Source: Psychrobacter sp. 4Bb (GTDB lineage Bacteria > Pseudomonadota > Gammaproteobacteria > Pseudomonadales > Moraxellaceae). From it: DNA of 40,605 nucleotides. How positions within the stretch are numbered: position 1 is the stretch's first letter; each line of letters opens with the position of its first letter. The stretch covers positions 1 to 40,605 of the forward strand of contig NZ_PJAS01000035.1 of assembly GCF_002836735.1 (NCBI RefSeq), read 5' to 3'. The position numbers and the translations under genes were made by a program. Positions 18,032-27,046 of this stretch are shown here, one piece after another. Below the pieces are notes generated by a model, which worked only from the letters and a program-made list of their open reading frames with translations, made no database searches and was not told the DNA's origin.

Positions 18032-20383
18032 TTAGTTCAGACGACTCGTACCATCATTAATAAGCTTCGGAGTTACGAAAATCAGTAGCTCTTCTTTAGT
18101 GTTGCTACGTACATCTTTACGGAAGGCACGACCGATATAAGGCAAATCACCTAAGAAAGGAACCTTCGTTACTTCGTTACCGGTACGGTTTTTAAAGACA
18201 CCACCTAACACGACTGTTTGACCATCTTCAATAATGACGTTGGTTGATATAGAGTCTTCAGAGATAGCAACCTGATTATTGATGATAGTCGGCGTGCCGT
18301 TAGTAATGACCAATTGCAGACCAATTTTACCATCAGGCGTGATATTTGGTGTCGCTTCTAGACTTAATGCAGCCTCTTTAAAGCTGGTTGTCGTCGCACC
18401 ACTGGCTGATGCTTCTTGATACGGAATCTGAGTACCAGAAGAGACTTTTGCAGTTTGCTTATCCGCGGTCAAAATCTTTGGTGTAGAAATAACTTCACCA
18501 CGGTTATCTGCTTGTAGCGCTGATAATTCAAGATCTAGCATTACATCAGACATACTGAGCAAACCAAAGGCGATACTACCCGCTGGGTTAGAAACGCCTA
18601 AATCAACGTTTAAATTATCAGGACTGGTAATGTCATACGACGGATATGAGACCGTTTGACCGTTGACTGTGGTGGTCTCTATGTCAAAGTCTTTGAGATC
18701 TGCCAATGTCTGATTACTACCACCCACCAATAAGCTACGGTTGTTTGCCGCGCCATTTGATAGGATGCCCCAGCGAACGCCAATTTCTTTACTAAAGCTA
18801 TCCGTGGCACTAACGATACGCGCTTCGATCATAACTTGGCGAACAGGAATATCAATTTTGCTGATTAGTTTATGAATGTTTTCGATACTATCAGCAACGT
18901 CTTTGATAATCAAAGTATTGGTACGTTCATCAACCGTTACCGTACCACGATTGGATAACAACGTATTATTATCCTCACGATTTGATAGGCCACTATTATT
19001 ACCGGTCGCGCCGCTACCTTGCGAAATAAGCGTTAAGACATCTTGTGCTTTTGCATAGCTTAAACGAATGTACTCAGTACGCAAAGGTGCGTAAGATTGA
19101 ACAGCTTGCTGCGCTTCTAGTTCACGTGCTTCTTGCTCAGCAAGCTCTGTAGCAGGCGCGACCAGAATAATATTGCCGTTTTCACGCTTGTCTAGATTTT
19201 TGCTCTTTAAGATAATATCGAGCGCCTGATCCCAAGGCACATTGATCAGACGCAGAGTGATGTTGCCAGCGACTGAATCGTTAGCAACGATGTTCATCTC
19301 GGTAAACTGTGCCAAAATGTCTAAGACACTACGAACCTCAACATCTTGGAATTCCATAGATAGCGGTTCGCCACTATAGACTCTTTCTTCCAACGTCGGC
19401 TCACGTAACAGCTCAGGCTTTTTAATACCAATATTTAACTGATTACCTGATTGGTAGGCTTGATACTCATAATCGTCATTCATGTTGATGGTAACGACGC
19501 CATTCTGACCTTGGTTTTTGGTATCGATACTGCTGACAAGACCGCTATTAATATTCAATCGACGTAGCAAGTTTCTTGGCACTGTACTACCAGTCAAACG
19601 CACAACCAACTGATTGCCTTGACGCTGTACATCTACTGGAATGGCTTCATTGGCCAGTACAACGCTGATATTACCACCACCATCATTGCCTGCCGAAAAA
19701 TTCACTGCACTGAGACCGTCGTAACTATACTGTTTGCTCACTTGTGAAGCGGCCAATTGAGGATTTAAAAGCGGATTGACTCTGACCACCATCGTATCAG
19801 CTGGTACTTCGTTCTTCACAACAACCTTGCTCGTGGTACGTACAGGTGCCACTGGTACGGTAGAACTCTCGACAATAGGCGTAACAATTGCGGTCGTTGT
19901 CATACTATTATTGTTATTGAGCACATCTTGAATCGGGTCGCTGGTAATGACGGGACGATTAGGGTCAGTGATGGTTAGCAATAAATCATTGCCTTCAATC
20001 GCTGTCGTATAATTTCCTGATTCTTTTAAACCAACGATGAGGCGCGTGGTACTGTCACTACTTAGCGTAGTAACGTCATTAATCGCACCGATATTATATT
20101 CGTTAAAACGGCTAGCAAGCCCATTCTGTACTTGTTCGAAATCTAGGACTAAGCGACTAGGATCATCAAGCTGATAGGCTGCAGGCAATACTGGCAATCC
20201 TGTAAACCCCAAACGCATTTGCGTCACTGCAGGTGCGGTCTGTACTACAGAGACATTATCGATGCGCTGTGCAGCATGAGCACTATTAGTCACAGCCACC
20301 ATACTGACTGCCAGTGCTGAAATGGCAAAAGCAGAAGACATGCGGTTGCTCATCATCATTACCTTGTTATTGCGTACTGTCAT
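18032..20383 (-). CDS. pilQ: Type IV pilus secretin
   Basis: A 783-residue outer-membrane secretin that forms the gated channel for type IV pili. The signal peptide ends near NSAHA-AQ. Two AMIN-type peptidoglycan-binding domains occupy about 40-130 and 220-310, separated by a Val/Thr/Pro-rich linker. An STN/N0 domain (SMEFQDVEVRSVLDILAQF onward) comes next, then a secretin N1 (NolW) domain with TEYIRLSYAKAQDVLTLIS, and the secretin barrel from about residue 550 with VPFLGDLPYIGRAF near the end. The start at 20383 has GAGGAA upstream; later Met codons with AAGG are possible. It is the last gene of pilMNOPQ, 27 bp after pilP. Confidence 0.95.
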   Translation of the reverse strand: MTVRNNKVMMMSNRMSSAFAISALAVSMVAVTNSAHAAQRIDNVSVVQTAPAVTQMRLGFTGLPVLPAAYQLDDPSRLVLDFEQVQNGLASRFNEYNIGAINDVTTLSSDSTTRLIVGLKESGNYTTAIEGNDLLLTITDPNRPVITSDPIQDVLNNNNSMTTTAIVTPIVESSTVPVAPVRTTSKVVVKNEVPADTMVVRVNPLLNPQLAASQVSKQYSYDGLSAVNFSAGNDGGGNISVVLANEAIPVDVQRQGNQLVVRLTGSTVPRNLLRRLNINSGLVSSIDTKNQGQNGVVTINMNDDYEYQAYQSGNQLNIGIKKPELLREPTLEERVYSGEPLSMEFQDVEVRSVLDILAQFTEMNIVANDSVAGNITLRLINVPWDQALDIILKSKNLDKRENGNIILVAPATELAEQEARELEAQQAVQSYAPLRTEYIRLSYAKAQDVLTLISQGSGATGNNSGLSNREDNNTLLSNRGTVTVDERTNTLIIKDVADSIENIHKLISKIDIPVRQVMIEARIVSATDSFSKEIGVRWGILSNGAANNRSLLVGGSNQTLADLKDFDIETTTVNGQTVSYPSYDITSPDNLNVDLGVSNPAGSIAFGLLSMSDVMLDLELSALQADNRGEVISTPKILTADKQTAKVSSGTQIPYQEASASGATTTSFKEAALSLEATPNITPDGKIGLQLVITNGTPTIINNQVAISEDSISTNVIIEDGQTVVLGGVFKNRTGNEVTKVPFLGDLPYIGRAFRKDVRSNTKEELLIFVTPKLINDGTSRLN

Positions 20384-20410
20384 TATTTATTCCTCAAAAA
20401 ATCTGCCGAC

Positions 20411-20944
20411 TTAGCTTATAGGGGATACCAGCGACTGGGGTTTTTCTACAAACCCTGCGCGGCTGTCTGGCACAATTTCAATCAAGTTAACCTGGGTCGG
20501 CGTGATTTCAACAATACGGCCGTCATTCAATCCAAGATAATCGCCTACTTTAACACTCGCAACCGAACCATCAGGACGTTGTATCAATGCATATCGCTGA
20601 CCTTCGGGCGAAATCACCACACCTCGGAAGACCAATTGCGACAGTTCATACTGCTCAAGCGGTTCTTTGATTCTGTTGATATCTGGTCGTACACCATCTA
20701 TAGGAGTGGTCGGGCCTTGTACATTGACTAAACTCGGTGGCAAAAATGGACTACGCTGCGAACTAGCGCTATACACAAAATCTTCTACCAGCTCGGCTTT
20801 AGGTGGTGGTTCAATAGGCTGTGCAGGCTGGTTGCGGATATCGGTCATTGCCTGCTCTGCCATACCTATACGGTCACTACACCCAGTCATAGATAAAACA
20901 GCGACACTTAAAACCAATAGCATGGGCATTTTTTGGATACTCAT
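20411..20944 (-). CDS. pilP: Type IV pilus inner-membrane lipoprotein PilP
   Basis: A 177-residue lipoprotein of the pilus alignment complex linking PilNO in the inner membrane to the PilQ secretin. The signal ends in the lipobox MTG-Cys22. After a Pro-rich linker (NQPAQPIEPPPKAE) comes the PilP beta domain (LSQLVFRGVVISPEGQRYALIQRPDG, VKVGDYLGLNDGRIVEI), which resembles the HR domain of secretion-system pilotins. The start ATG overlaps the pilO stop by one base (TAATG), which favours translational coupling. Confidence 0.95.
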   Translation of the reverse strand: MSIQKMPMLLVLSVAVLSMTGCSDRIGMAEQAMTDIRNQPAQPIEPPPKAELVEDFVYSASSQRSPFLPPSLVNVQGPTTPIDGVRPDINRIKEPLEQYELSQLVFRGVVISPEGQRYALIQRPDGSVASVKVGDYLGLNDGRIVEITPTQVNLIEIVPDSRAGFVEKPQSLVSPIS

Positions 20945-21663
20945 TAGTTGCCTCCTGCATTTGCATCAGTAGCAGCAGCTTCATCACCTTCAGGAGCCGC
21001 TTCTTTAGAGCGATAAGTCTTAGTTTGCAATACTAAATTGAGCTCTGGCAAAACATCCAATGTAGGCTGCGGGTTACTGACTTCAAAATCATGCATCGTA
21101 ATAATTCGAGGAAGTGCAGCAAGACCGCTGATAAAGCTACCAAACTGATGGTACTCACCCAAAGCCGCAATACGTATTGGCTGCTCAATAAAGAATTCGT
21201 TTTCAATTTCAGGCTCTACTGAAATATCCTGAAAACGGATATTGCTACCAACGCCTGTCATGTTTATGCCTTCTACCAATTCTGACACACGCGTATCTTT
21301 CGGCAATTGATCCAATAAAGTATTAAATTCAGTTTCCATTTGGACAACTTGCGCTTGATATGCTTTTAAATGACGTGCGCGAGATTCTTTTTCACGGTAG
21401 CTATCAAGCAAGGTCTGCTGCTGGCTTTCAGCCGCATTAATCTCGTCAATTTTGCTACTGATAGGTAATGCCCATGACAATGCTGCGATAAAGGTAATGA
21501 TAAGTCCAATCACTGTCACCTTGACAGGCAGTGGCCAACTGCCATAGTTTTCTGAATCTAGCGACTCAAAACTACGGCGAAACTCATTTAAATCGAATTG
21601 CTTTTTTGGCTTTAAAGCAGATTTTTTGGTTTTAGAGAGGCTCTTTTTGCGGATAAGCTTCAT
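20944..21663 (-). CDS. pilO: Type IV pilus assembly protein PilO
   Basis: A 239-residue inner-membrane protein that pairs with PilN. It has a basic cytoplasmic N-terminus (RKKSLSKTKKSALKPKK), one membrane helix (VTVIGLIITFIAALSWAL), a coiled-coil stretch, and a periplasmic ferredoxin-like domain (IRIAALGEYHQFGSFISGLAALPRII). The first bases overlap the pilN stop (ATGA) and its stop overlaps the pilP start (TAATG). Confidence 0.95.
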   Translation of the reverse strand: MKLIRKKSLSKTKKSALKPKKQFDLNEFRRSFESLDSENYGSWPLPVKVTVIGLIITFIAALSWALPISSKIDEINAAESQQQTLLDSYREKESRARHLKAYQAQVVQMETEFNTLLDQLPKDTRVSELVEGINMTGVGSNIRFQDISVEPEIENEFFIEQPIRIAALGEYHQFGSFISGLAALPRIITMHDFEVSNPQPTLDVLPELNLVLQTKTYRSKEAAPEGDEAAATDANAGGN

Positions 21664-22310
21664 AACGCACCTCCAAGACCAGTATCGGTATCAGTAGTCG
21701 GAGTTTCCGACTGTACTCTAGTCGTTACTACAAACTGTACGTAACTGTCTTCAGGATAAACAGGTCGCGCCTGCTCACCAGTATTAACCGTATTGTTGAG
21801 GACTGGAGCAGCTTCATAAGCGCTAATATTCTGCTGAATGTTACTTACTGCTGAGTTGCCCATCCATTTACTGTTATCAAGGTTACGAATCAGACTGGAC
21901 ACAATGTTTGGATTGTCCGCTAAGCCTGTCAAAGTTAGCGTATCACCTTCACGTTTAAGGTTATTTAGATAAAGTGCTGGTGGAATAGCTTTTGCCAAAT
22001 CATCCCATAAACGTACAGGCACAGGACGTCGCCCCTGCAAGTCTTGAATGACTTGCATGCGTGAAATAATGTCTTCACGGCGCTGCTCTAAACTGTCAAT
22101 CTCGGTCAATGCGGTGTCTAAGCGAGTGTTTTCTTGTTCGATCAATGCGTTGGCATCAAGCTGCTCATCAAGTTCATTATTAAAATAACTCCATGAAGCA
22201 AAAGCTGCTAACAAGCTCAGCAACGTCACTGCCACTATTAGAGTCATAAACTCTTTGTTACGACGTTCACGCTCTTCTTGTCGCCAAGGTAAAAGGTTAA
22301 TACGAGCCAT
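21660..22310 (-). CDS. pilN: Type IV pilus assembly protein PilN
   Basis: A 216-residue inner-membrane protein. The conserved cytoplasmic INLLPWRQEER motif at residues 4-14 binds PilM. It is followed by one membrane helix (LIVAVTLLSLLAAFASW), a coiled coil, and a periplasmic domain (LYLNNLKREGDTLTLTGLADNP) that dimerises with PilO. The start overlaps the pilM stop by one base. Confidence 0.96.
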   Translation of the reverse strand: MARINLLPWRQEERERRNKEFMTLIVAVTLLSLLAAFASWSYFNNELDEQLDANALIEQENTRLDTALTEIDSLEQRREDIISRMQVIQDLQGRRPVPVRLWDDLAKAIPPALYLNNLKREGDTLTLTGLADNPNIVSSLIRNLDNSKWMGNSAVSNIQQNISAYEAAPVLNNTVNTGEQARPVYPEDSYVQFVVTTRVQSETPTTDTDTGLGGAL

Positions 22311-23365
22311 TAGTCAAAGCTCCTTAACGCAAGACCGCATGCAGCCATTAAGCTTGGCGCATCAACCGCCAGTTGCTCATTATCGATATTTGGCGCAATA
22401 GTCATATTGGTAAAAGGGTTGGCAACACTGACAGTTACACCCAGCTTTTGTTGTGCCATACCAGCGAGACCTGCAATAGAACTGCTGCCTCCTGCAAGCA
22501 CCACATGATCGATACTGCTATATTGACTTGATGAGAAATAAAACTGTAAAGAGCGAGTGATCTGTTGAATGGTATTTTCTATAAAAGGGGTCAGTACTTC
22601 AGGATAATAATCATCAGGTAAGGTACGTTCGCGTTTACTCAATGTCGCTTCTTCTGCTGATAGGCCATAGCGATTTTGTATTGCCTCGGTCAGCTGAGCA
22701 CCGCCAAACAACTGCTCACGACTATAAATAAACTCGCCATTCTTAGCGATATATAATGTGGTCTGATTATGGCCAATATCTACCAACGCTACTAGTTCTG
22801 GTACATTCGGTAGGCTATCTACCATCAATCCAAACGCGCGCTCGATTGCATGAGACTCGATATCCATAATTTTCGTTTGCAAGCCACCAAAGGCCAAAGC
22901 ATCGACACGTTGGTCGACGTTCTCTGAGCGAGAGGCAGCAAGCAACACCTGAACCATATCTTCACTAACCAAAGACGGTCCTAATACTTCAAAATCTAGA
23001 TTGACGTCTTCTAATGGATAAGGCACATACTGGTCAGCATCCAAACGTATTTGCGCCTCACGCTCAACATCGCTGAGTGTCATATCCATATCAATGATTT
23101 TAGTAATCACCGCAGAGCCAGAAACAGCGGTCGCAGCATTGCTACCCGCGACTTGGCAGCGTCGTGCCAAGACCGTTATAATATTACCAGCAGCTTCTGT
23201 ATCTACTAGAATCTTATCAACCACGATACCTTCCGGTAGTCTTTCAATACCATAAGATTTTAGGTGGAACATGCCTTGCTGACGCTGTATGTCAACCAAC
23301 TTTACTGAAGTGGCACAAATATCCACGCCAATCAAATGTCGACTTTTGGAAGTAAATAGCCTCAC
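22310..23365 (-). CDS. pilM: Type IV pilus assembly ATPase-fold protein PilM
   Basis: A 351-residue cytoplasmic actin-like protein that recruits the PilN tail. Visible family features are IGVDICATSVKLVDI near the N-terminus (phosphate 1 loop), the VDIGHNQTTLYI segment (phosphate 2) and VVLAGGSSSIAGL (adenosine loop). It starts with GTG at 23365; the downstream residues RLFTSKSRHLIGVDI align with the family and no ATG fits better. It is the first gene of the pilMNOPQ operon, divergent from ponA with 193 bp between. Confidence 0.95.
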   Translation of the reverse strand: MRLFTSKSRHLIGVDICATSVKLVDIQRQQGMFHLKSYGIERLPEGIVVDKILVDTEAAGNIITVLARRCQVAGSNAATAVSGSAVITKIIDMDMTLSDVEREAQIRLDADQYVPYPLEDVNLDFEVLGPSLVSEDMVQVLLAASRSENVDQRVDALAFGGLQTKIMDIESHAIERAFGLMVDSLPNVPELVALVDIGHNQTTLYIAKNGEFIYSREQLFGGAQLTEAIQNRYGLSAEEATLSKRERTLPDDYYPEVLTPFIENTIQQITRSLQFYFSSSQYSSIDHVVLAGGSSSIAGLAGMAQQKLGVTVSVANPFTNMTIAPNIDNEQLAVDAPSLMAACGLALRSFD

Positions 23366-23489
23366 TAGCTCTATACCTTATATTAAGTGTACAATCTGGT
23401 AATTATTTGTAATAATTCAATACAATACTTTACTTAATTGATAGATTCAAGCATTTAAAAATATATTAAGGCCAACTTACACATTTATT

Positions 23490-23519
23490 ATGACCTGCCT
23501 ATTTTGTTCAATGTATAAT
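23490..23519 (+). promoter_or_regulatory. Candidate ponA promoter
   Basis: A perfect TATAAT (23514-23519) stands 18 bases after ATGACC (23490-23495, partial match to TTGACA). Transcription would begin about 30 bases before the ponA start. Confidence 0.4.
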
Positions 23520-23558
23520 AATATTGTCTGCTACAAATTCTAACTAATAAGTCTTATT

Positions 23559-26195
23559 ATGGCCAAAACAAATGCTACCGCTCGTCTCATTCGCTTTTTG
23601 GTGGGACTCTTTATCGCTTGCCTAGCATTGGCAGTTGTTCTAGCACTTGCTGTACCTATTGGTTTTTATGGGATGGCCATGTATCTATCGCCGACCCTAC
23701 CTAGTACGCAAGAAATTAAAACAGCCAAATTAGAAATGCCATTACAGATTTATAGTAGTGATGATAAATTAATCGGCCAATACGGCAATCGTTTATCATT
23801 ACCAGTTAGTTTTGATGAGATTCCTGAAGATTTAACTCATGCTTTTTTAGCGGCCGAAGATGCTTCTTTCTTTCAGCATAGCGGAATTAGTATTAAAGGT
23901 CTTGGTCGCGCTGTCACCGAAGCAGTCACTGATGACGATGGTCAAACCGGTGGCTCTACCATTACGATGCAGGTCGCTAAAAACTATTTCTTAAGTCCAG
24001 AACGTACTTTAAACCGCAAACTAACAGAGTTATTTTTGGCGCGGAAGATCGAAGACGAACTGAGCAAAAACGACATCTTGACACTATATGTCAATAAGAT
24101 CTATCTGGGTGAAGGCGCCTATGGTATCCGCGCTGCGGCCAAAAAATATTATAGTAAGTCATTAGACAATCTCACTATTGCTGAAATGGCGATGTTAGCC
24201 GGTCTACCGAAAGCCCCTTCTAAGTATAACCCTGTTGCCAATCCTAGCCGCGCATTGACTCGCCGTAACTGGATCGTTGGACGCATGCATGAGCTTGGCT
24301 ATATTACCAAAGCTCAGTATGATGAAGCTGTCAACTCCCCTATAGGTATCAACCTATATAAAGAAAAGCTCGATGTAAATATGCCTTATTTGGCAGAAAT
24401 GACGCGAGCTTCTTTGGTCGAACGTTATGGCGATCAAGTCATGCACGGTGGTTGGCGCGTACGTCTCACAGTAGACAGTAAAGCGCAAACAGATGCAGAA
24501 GCAGCAGTAGTAACAGGATTGATTGCCTACGAGCATCGCCATGGTTGGCGCGGGGCTGAAGCAAATGATGAGCCTCTCGAGAACTTCCAACGCTACAGCA
24601 ATATGTCTCCTGCCAAAGTGACCAAAGTCAATTCTCGTAGTTTTAATGCAGTCCTACAATCTGGTGAAGAAGTGACCGTTAATTGGTCTGGTATGAAATG
24701 GGCACGCAAATATATTTCTGCTGACCGTATTGGTTATTACCCTAGCAATGCCAGTCAAGTTGTTAAGAAAAACGATATCGTTCGTGTGATACCTACTACG
24801 AATGGCAACTGGCAACTAGGTCAAATACCTAAAATTCAAGGCAGTTTGGTCTCGTTAAATCCAGAGACTGGTGCTGTCAATGCATTGGTTGGTGGCTTTG
24901 ATTTTAACCACAGTAAGTTCAACCGCGCTCTACAGGGCTGGCGTCAACCTGGCTCAACCATTAAACCACTTGTTTATACCGCTGCTTTAGAAAAAGGTTA
25001 TCGTCCAGATACCATCGTTTCTGACCGAGCTATTCAAGTAGGTGACTGGAAACCGAAAAACTCTGATGAACGTTTCTTAGGTGATATCACTTTACGTCGT
25101 GGTTTATATTTGTCGCGTAACCTCGTATCTATTCGCTTGTTACAAGCGATCGGTATCTCAAGTACGCGCAACCTATTAGATGAATTCGGTCTTGATAAAG
25201 AAAAGCTACCAACAACCTTGTCATTAGCACTTGGAGCAGGACAAGCCACACCATTACAAATGGCCACGGCTTACTCAACCTTCGCCAATGGTGGTCATCG
25301 TGTCCAACCTTACTTTATTGAACAAATTTACAATTATAAAAACGAGCTGTTGTTTCAGGCAAATCCACGTCAAGCGTGTGCACTATGCTTTAACGAAAAA
25401 CTTGAGAAGGTTAATAGCAGCTTAGTTGAAGAGTATGAGAAGTCAATTGAAGCGCTTGATGAGACTACTAATGAAATAACCGCCGATAATTCATCATCAG
25501 AAAGCAATGATGATAGCGAAACAACAGATAAAGAGCTTGATTTAACGGTATATAACGCAGGTCCACAGTCAGATCGCCTGAAAGCGCCTGCCGTACAATA
25601 TGTAAGGGCCAAACAAGCACCGCGCATACTGCAACCTAGAGTCGCTTTTGAGATGGCCGATATACTACGCGATGTAGTCCAACGCGGTACAGCGGTAAGA
25701 GCAAAGGCATTAGGTCGCAATGATATCGGTGGCAAAACTGGTACCACCAATCAGGCCAAAGACGCATGGTTTGCAGGATTCCATCCTACCAATGCGACAG
25801 TAGTATGGATGGGATTCGATCAACCATCTACTATGGGCCGCCGTGAATATGGTGGTGTAGCAGCGCTGCCAGTATGGATGGACTTTATGAAAGCTCAGCT
25901 GAAAGACACGCCAAGCCAATGGGTATCTATCAATAATCGCTCAAAATCCAGAAAGCAACAGCAAAGTATCATAGAGATGACTGATGATGGCGTCCTAGTT
26001 AACGACGCCTCCAATAAATCAGCAAAACCAGTCAAGACTCAAACCCAGCAGCGTAAGCCTTCGGTTCCAGAGCCTACTGAAGAGACGAGCACTCCACCAT
26101 CAACGAAACCAAGTAGCAATCGTAGTGATGACAGCGTACCGGAAAATCCATTAACGGTGACACCCGTTGAAAGTATGCCACCGATGCCAGAGTAA
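23559..26195 (+). CDS. ponA: Penicillin-binding protein 1A, bifunctional transglycosylase/transpeptidase
   Basis: An 878-residue class A PBP that polymerises and cross-links peptidoglycan. One N-terminal membrane anchor (FLVGLFIACLALAVVLALAV) is followed by the GT51 domain with catalytic Glu100 (AAEDASFFQHSG) and the GGSTITMQVAKN block. An OB-like insert precedes the transpeptidase domain with Ser466 in STIK, SRN in YLSRNLVS and Lys726 in GKTGTTNQAKDAWFAG. A Glu/Asp/Ser-rich stretch at about 635-665 is an insertion within the transpeptidase part, and the last about 90 residues are a Ser/Thr/Pro-rich disordered tail. No clear SD precedes ATG 23559. Divergence from pilM is the arrangement found in Pseudomonas and Acinetobacter. 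Confidence 0.96.
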   Translation: MAKTNATARLIRFLVGLFIACLALAVVLALAVPIGFYGMAMYLSPTLPSTQEIKTAKLEMPLQIYSSDDKLIGQYGNRLSLPVSFDEIPEDLTHAFLAAEDASFFQHSGISIKGLGRAVTEAVTDDDGQTGGSTITMQVAKNYFLSPERTLNRKLTELFLARKIEDELSKNDILTLYVNKIYLGEGAYGIRAAAKKYYSKSLDNLTIAEMAMLAGLPKAPSKYNPVANPSRALTRRNWIVGRMHELGYITKAQYDEAVNSPIGINLYKEKLDVNMPYLAEMTRASLVERYGDQVMHGGWRVRLTVDSKAQTDAEAAVVTGLIAYEHRHGWRGAEANDEPLENFQRYSNMSPAKVTKVNSRSFNAVLQSGEEVTVNWSGMKWARKYISADRIGYYPSNASQVVKKNDIVRVIPTTNGNWQLGQIPKIQGSLVSLNPETGAVNALVGGFDFNHSKFNRALQGWRQPGSTIKPLVYTAALEKGYRPDTIVSDRAIQVGDWKPKNSDERFLGDITLRRGLYLSRNLVSIRLLQAIGISSTRNLLDEFGLDKEKLPTTLSLALGAGQATPLQMATAYSTFANGGHRVQPYFIEQIYNYKNELLFQANPRQACALCFNEKLEKVNSSLVEEYEKSIEALDETTNEITADNSSSESNDDSETTDKELDLTVYNAGPQSDRLKAPAVQYVRAKQAPRILQPRVAFEMADILRDVVQRGTAVRAKALGRNDIGGKTGTTNQAKDAWFAGFHPTNATVVWMGFDQPSTMGRREYGGVAALPVWMDFMKAQLKDTPSQWVSINNRSKSRKQQQSIIEMTDDGVLVNDASNKSAKPVKTQTQQRKPSVPEPTEETSTPPSTKPSSNRSDDSVPENPLTVTPVESMPPMPE

Positions 26196-26222
26196 CAAAC
26201 AAGACTATTTTTAGTTAATAAG

Positions 26223-26262
26223 AAAAAGGCTTATTCAGCAATGACTGAATAAGCCTTTTTTA
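26223..26262 (+). terminator. Terminator after ponA, probably bidirectional
   Basis: A 16-bp perfect stem (AAAAAGGCTTATTCAG and its complement) with a 6-base loop, with A-run and T-run on the two sides. It can also stop the minus-strand gene at 26356-26880. Confidence 0.9.
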
Positions 26263-26355
26263 TGCGCTGTAGACTATGGCCTACCCTACTTAATCATACT
26301 TTAAAATGGTTCAATAAATAGCGGTCAAAGAATAAATTTGCTAGTTTACTTCCTA

Positions 26356-26880
26356 TTAGAATTCAACCATACCTGCACGCAGTTGTTCAATCAGCTCCAA
26401 AAGCTGATTACGCCATTCCCGTATCGTTGTTTCATCAGGTAGCCATTGGTTAGATAAAGTGACAACATTGACAATCAAGTCTGGCGACGCTGAATGACTG
26501 CTTGGCGCTTCATCGACGATAGTATCTGGCGGTACTGCATACAGACAACGCTGATAAGCACGTTCTATATTGGCGATAAAACCTTGCTGCTGTAATTGCT
26601 GCAAACGCTGAATCTCAGGAGATACTTGGGTTCGCTCGCTCAGTGCTTGCTCAATATCGAGCAAAGTTGGCGCCGTCATATTTAGGCTATAGAAGTGACC
26701 GAGCTCCTGAATGAATGCCAATAAAGCACCATGCAAGTGAAAAATAGCAGTCTCACAGTGTGCTTGGTATAACTGCTTATCATTGGTACTTCCTGCAGAT
26801 TGGCAAGATAAACGACAGAAATATAACTTTTGATTGGTTCGATCTGCTTGATATTTGGCGACGCGAGTTTTACCTGCCAT
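26356..26880 (-). CDS. Uncharacterised protein, possibly DUF6586-like
   Basis: A 174-residue protein, probably cytosolic, with no signal or membrane segment. The N-terminus (RVAKYQADRTNQKLYFCRLSC) and the helical middle (CETAIFHLHGALLAFIQELGHFY) recall the small DUF6586 family of Pseudomonas and relatives; this is from memory, not a search. The C-terminal third has STATIVELY variable linker sequence (VDEAPSSHSASPD) and ends in a predicted helix (REWRNQLLELIEQLRAGM). Its coding quality is good and its strand matches the following rpoC, but a terminator separates them. Function unknown. Confidence 0.6.
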   Translation of the reverse strand: MAGKTRVAKYQADRTNQKLYFCRLSCQSAGSTNDKQLYQAHCETAIFHLHGALLAFIQELGHFYSLNMTAPTLLDIEQALSERTQVSPEIQRLQQLQQQGFIANIERAYQRCLYAVPPDTIVDEAPSSHSASPDLIVNVVTLSNQWLPDETTIREWRNQLLELIEQLRAGMVEF

Positions 26881-26980
26881 TTGCTAATTATCCTTTTATG
26901 AATAGTGAATTAGAGCATATTTCCAGTGTACTATTTTTTTAGATGATAGCACCATGCCTTTCTTAGTTTTTTATACGCAC

Positions 26981-27010
26981 AAAAAAGCCAGCAACTTAGG
27001 CTGGCTTTTT
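26981..27010 (-). terminator. Terminator after rpoC
   Basis: The stem AAAAAGCCAGC / GCTGGCTTTTT has a 7-base loop and T-run. It ends the large ribosomal protein/RNA polymerase block. Confidence 0.9.
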
Positions 27011-27046
27011 TATTAAATTAAGAATGAATCAAAATACTTAATACGA

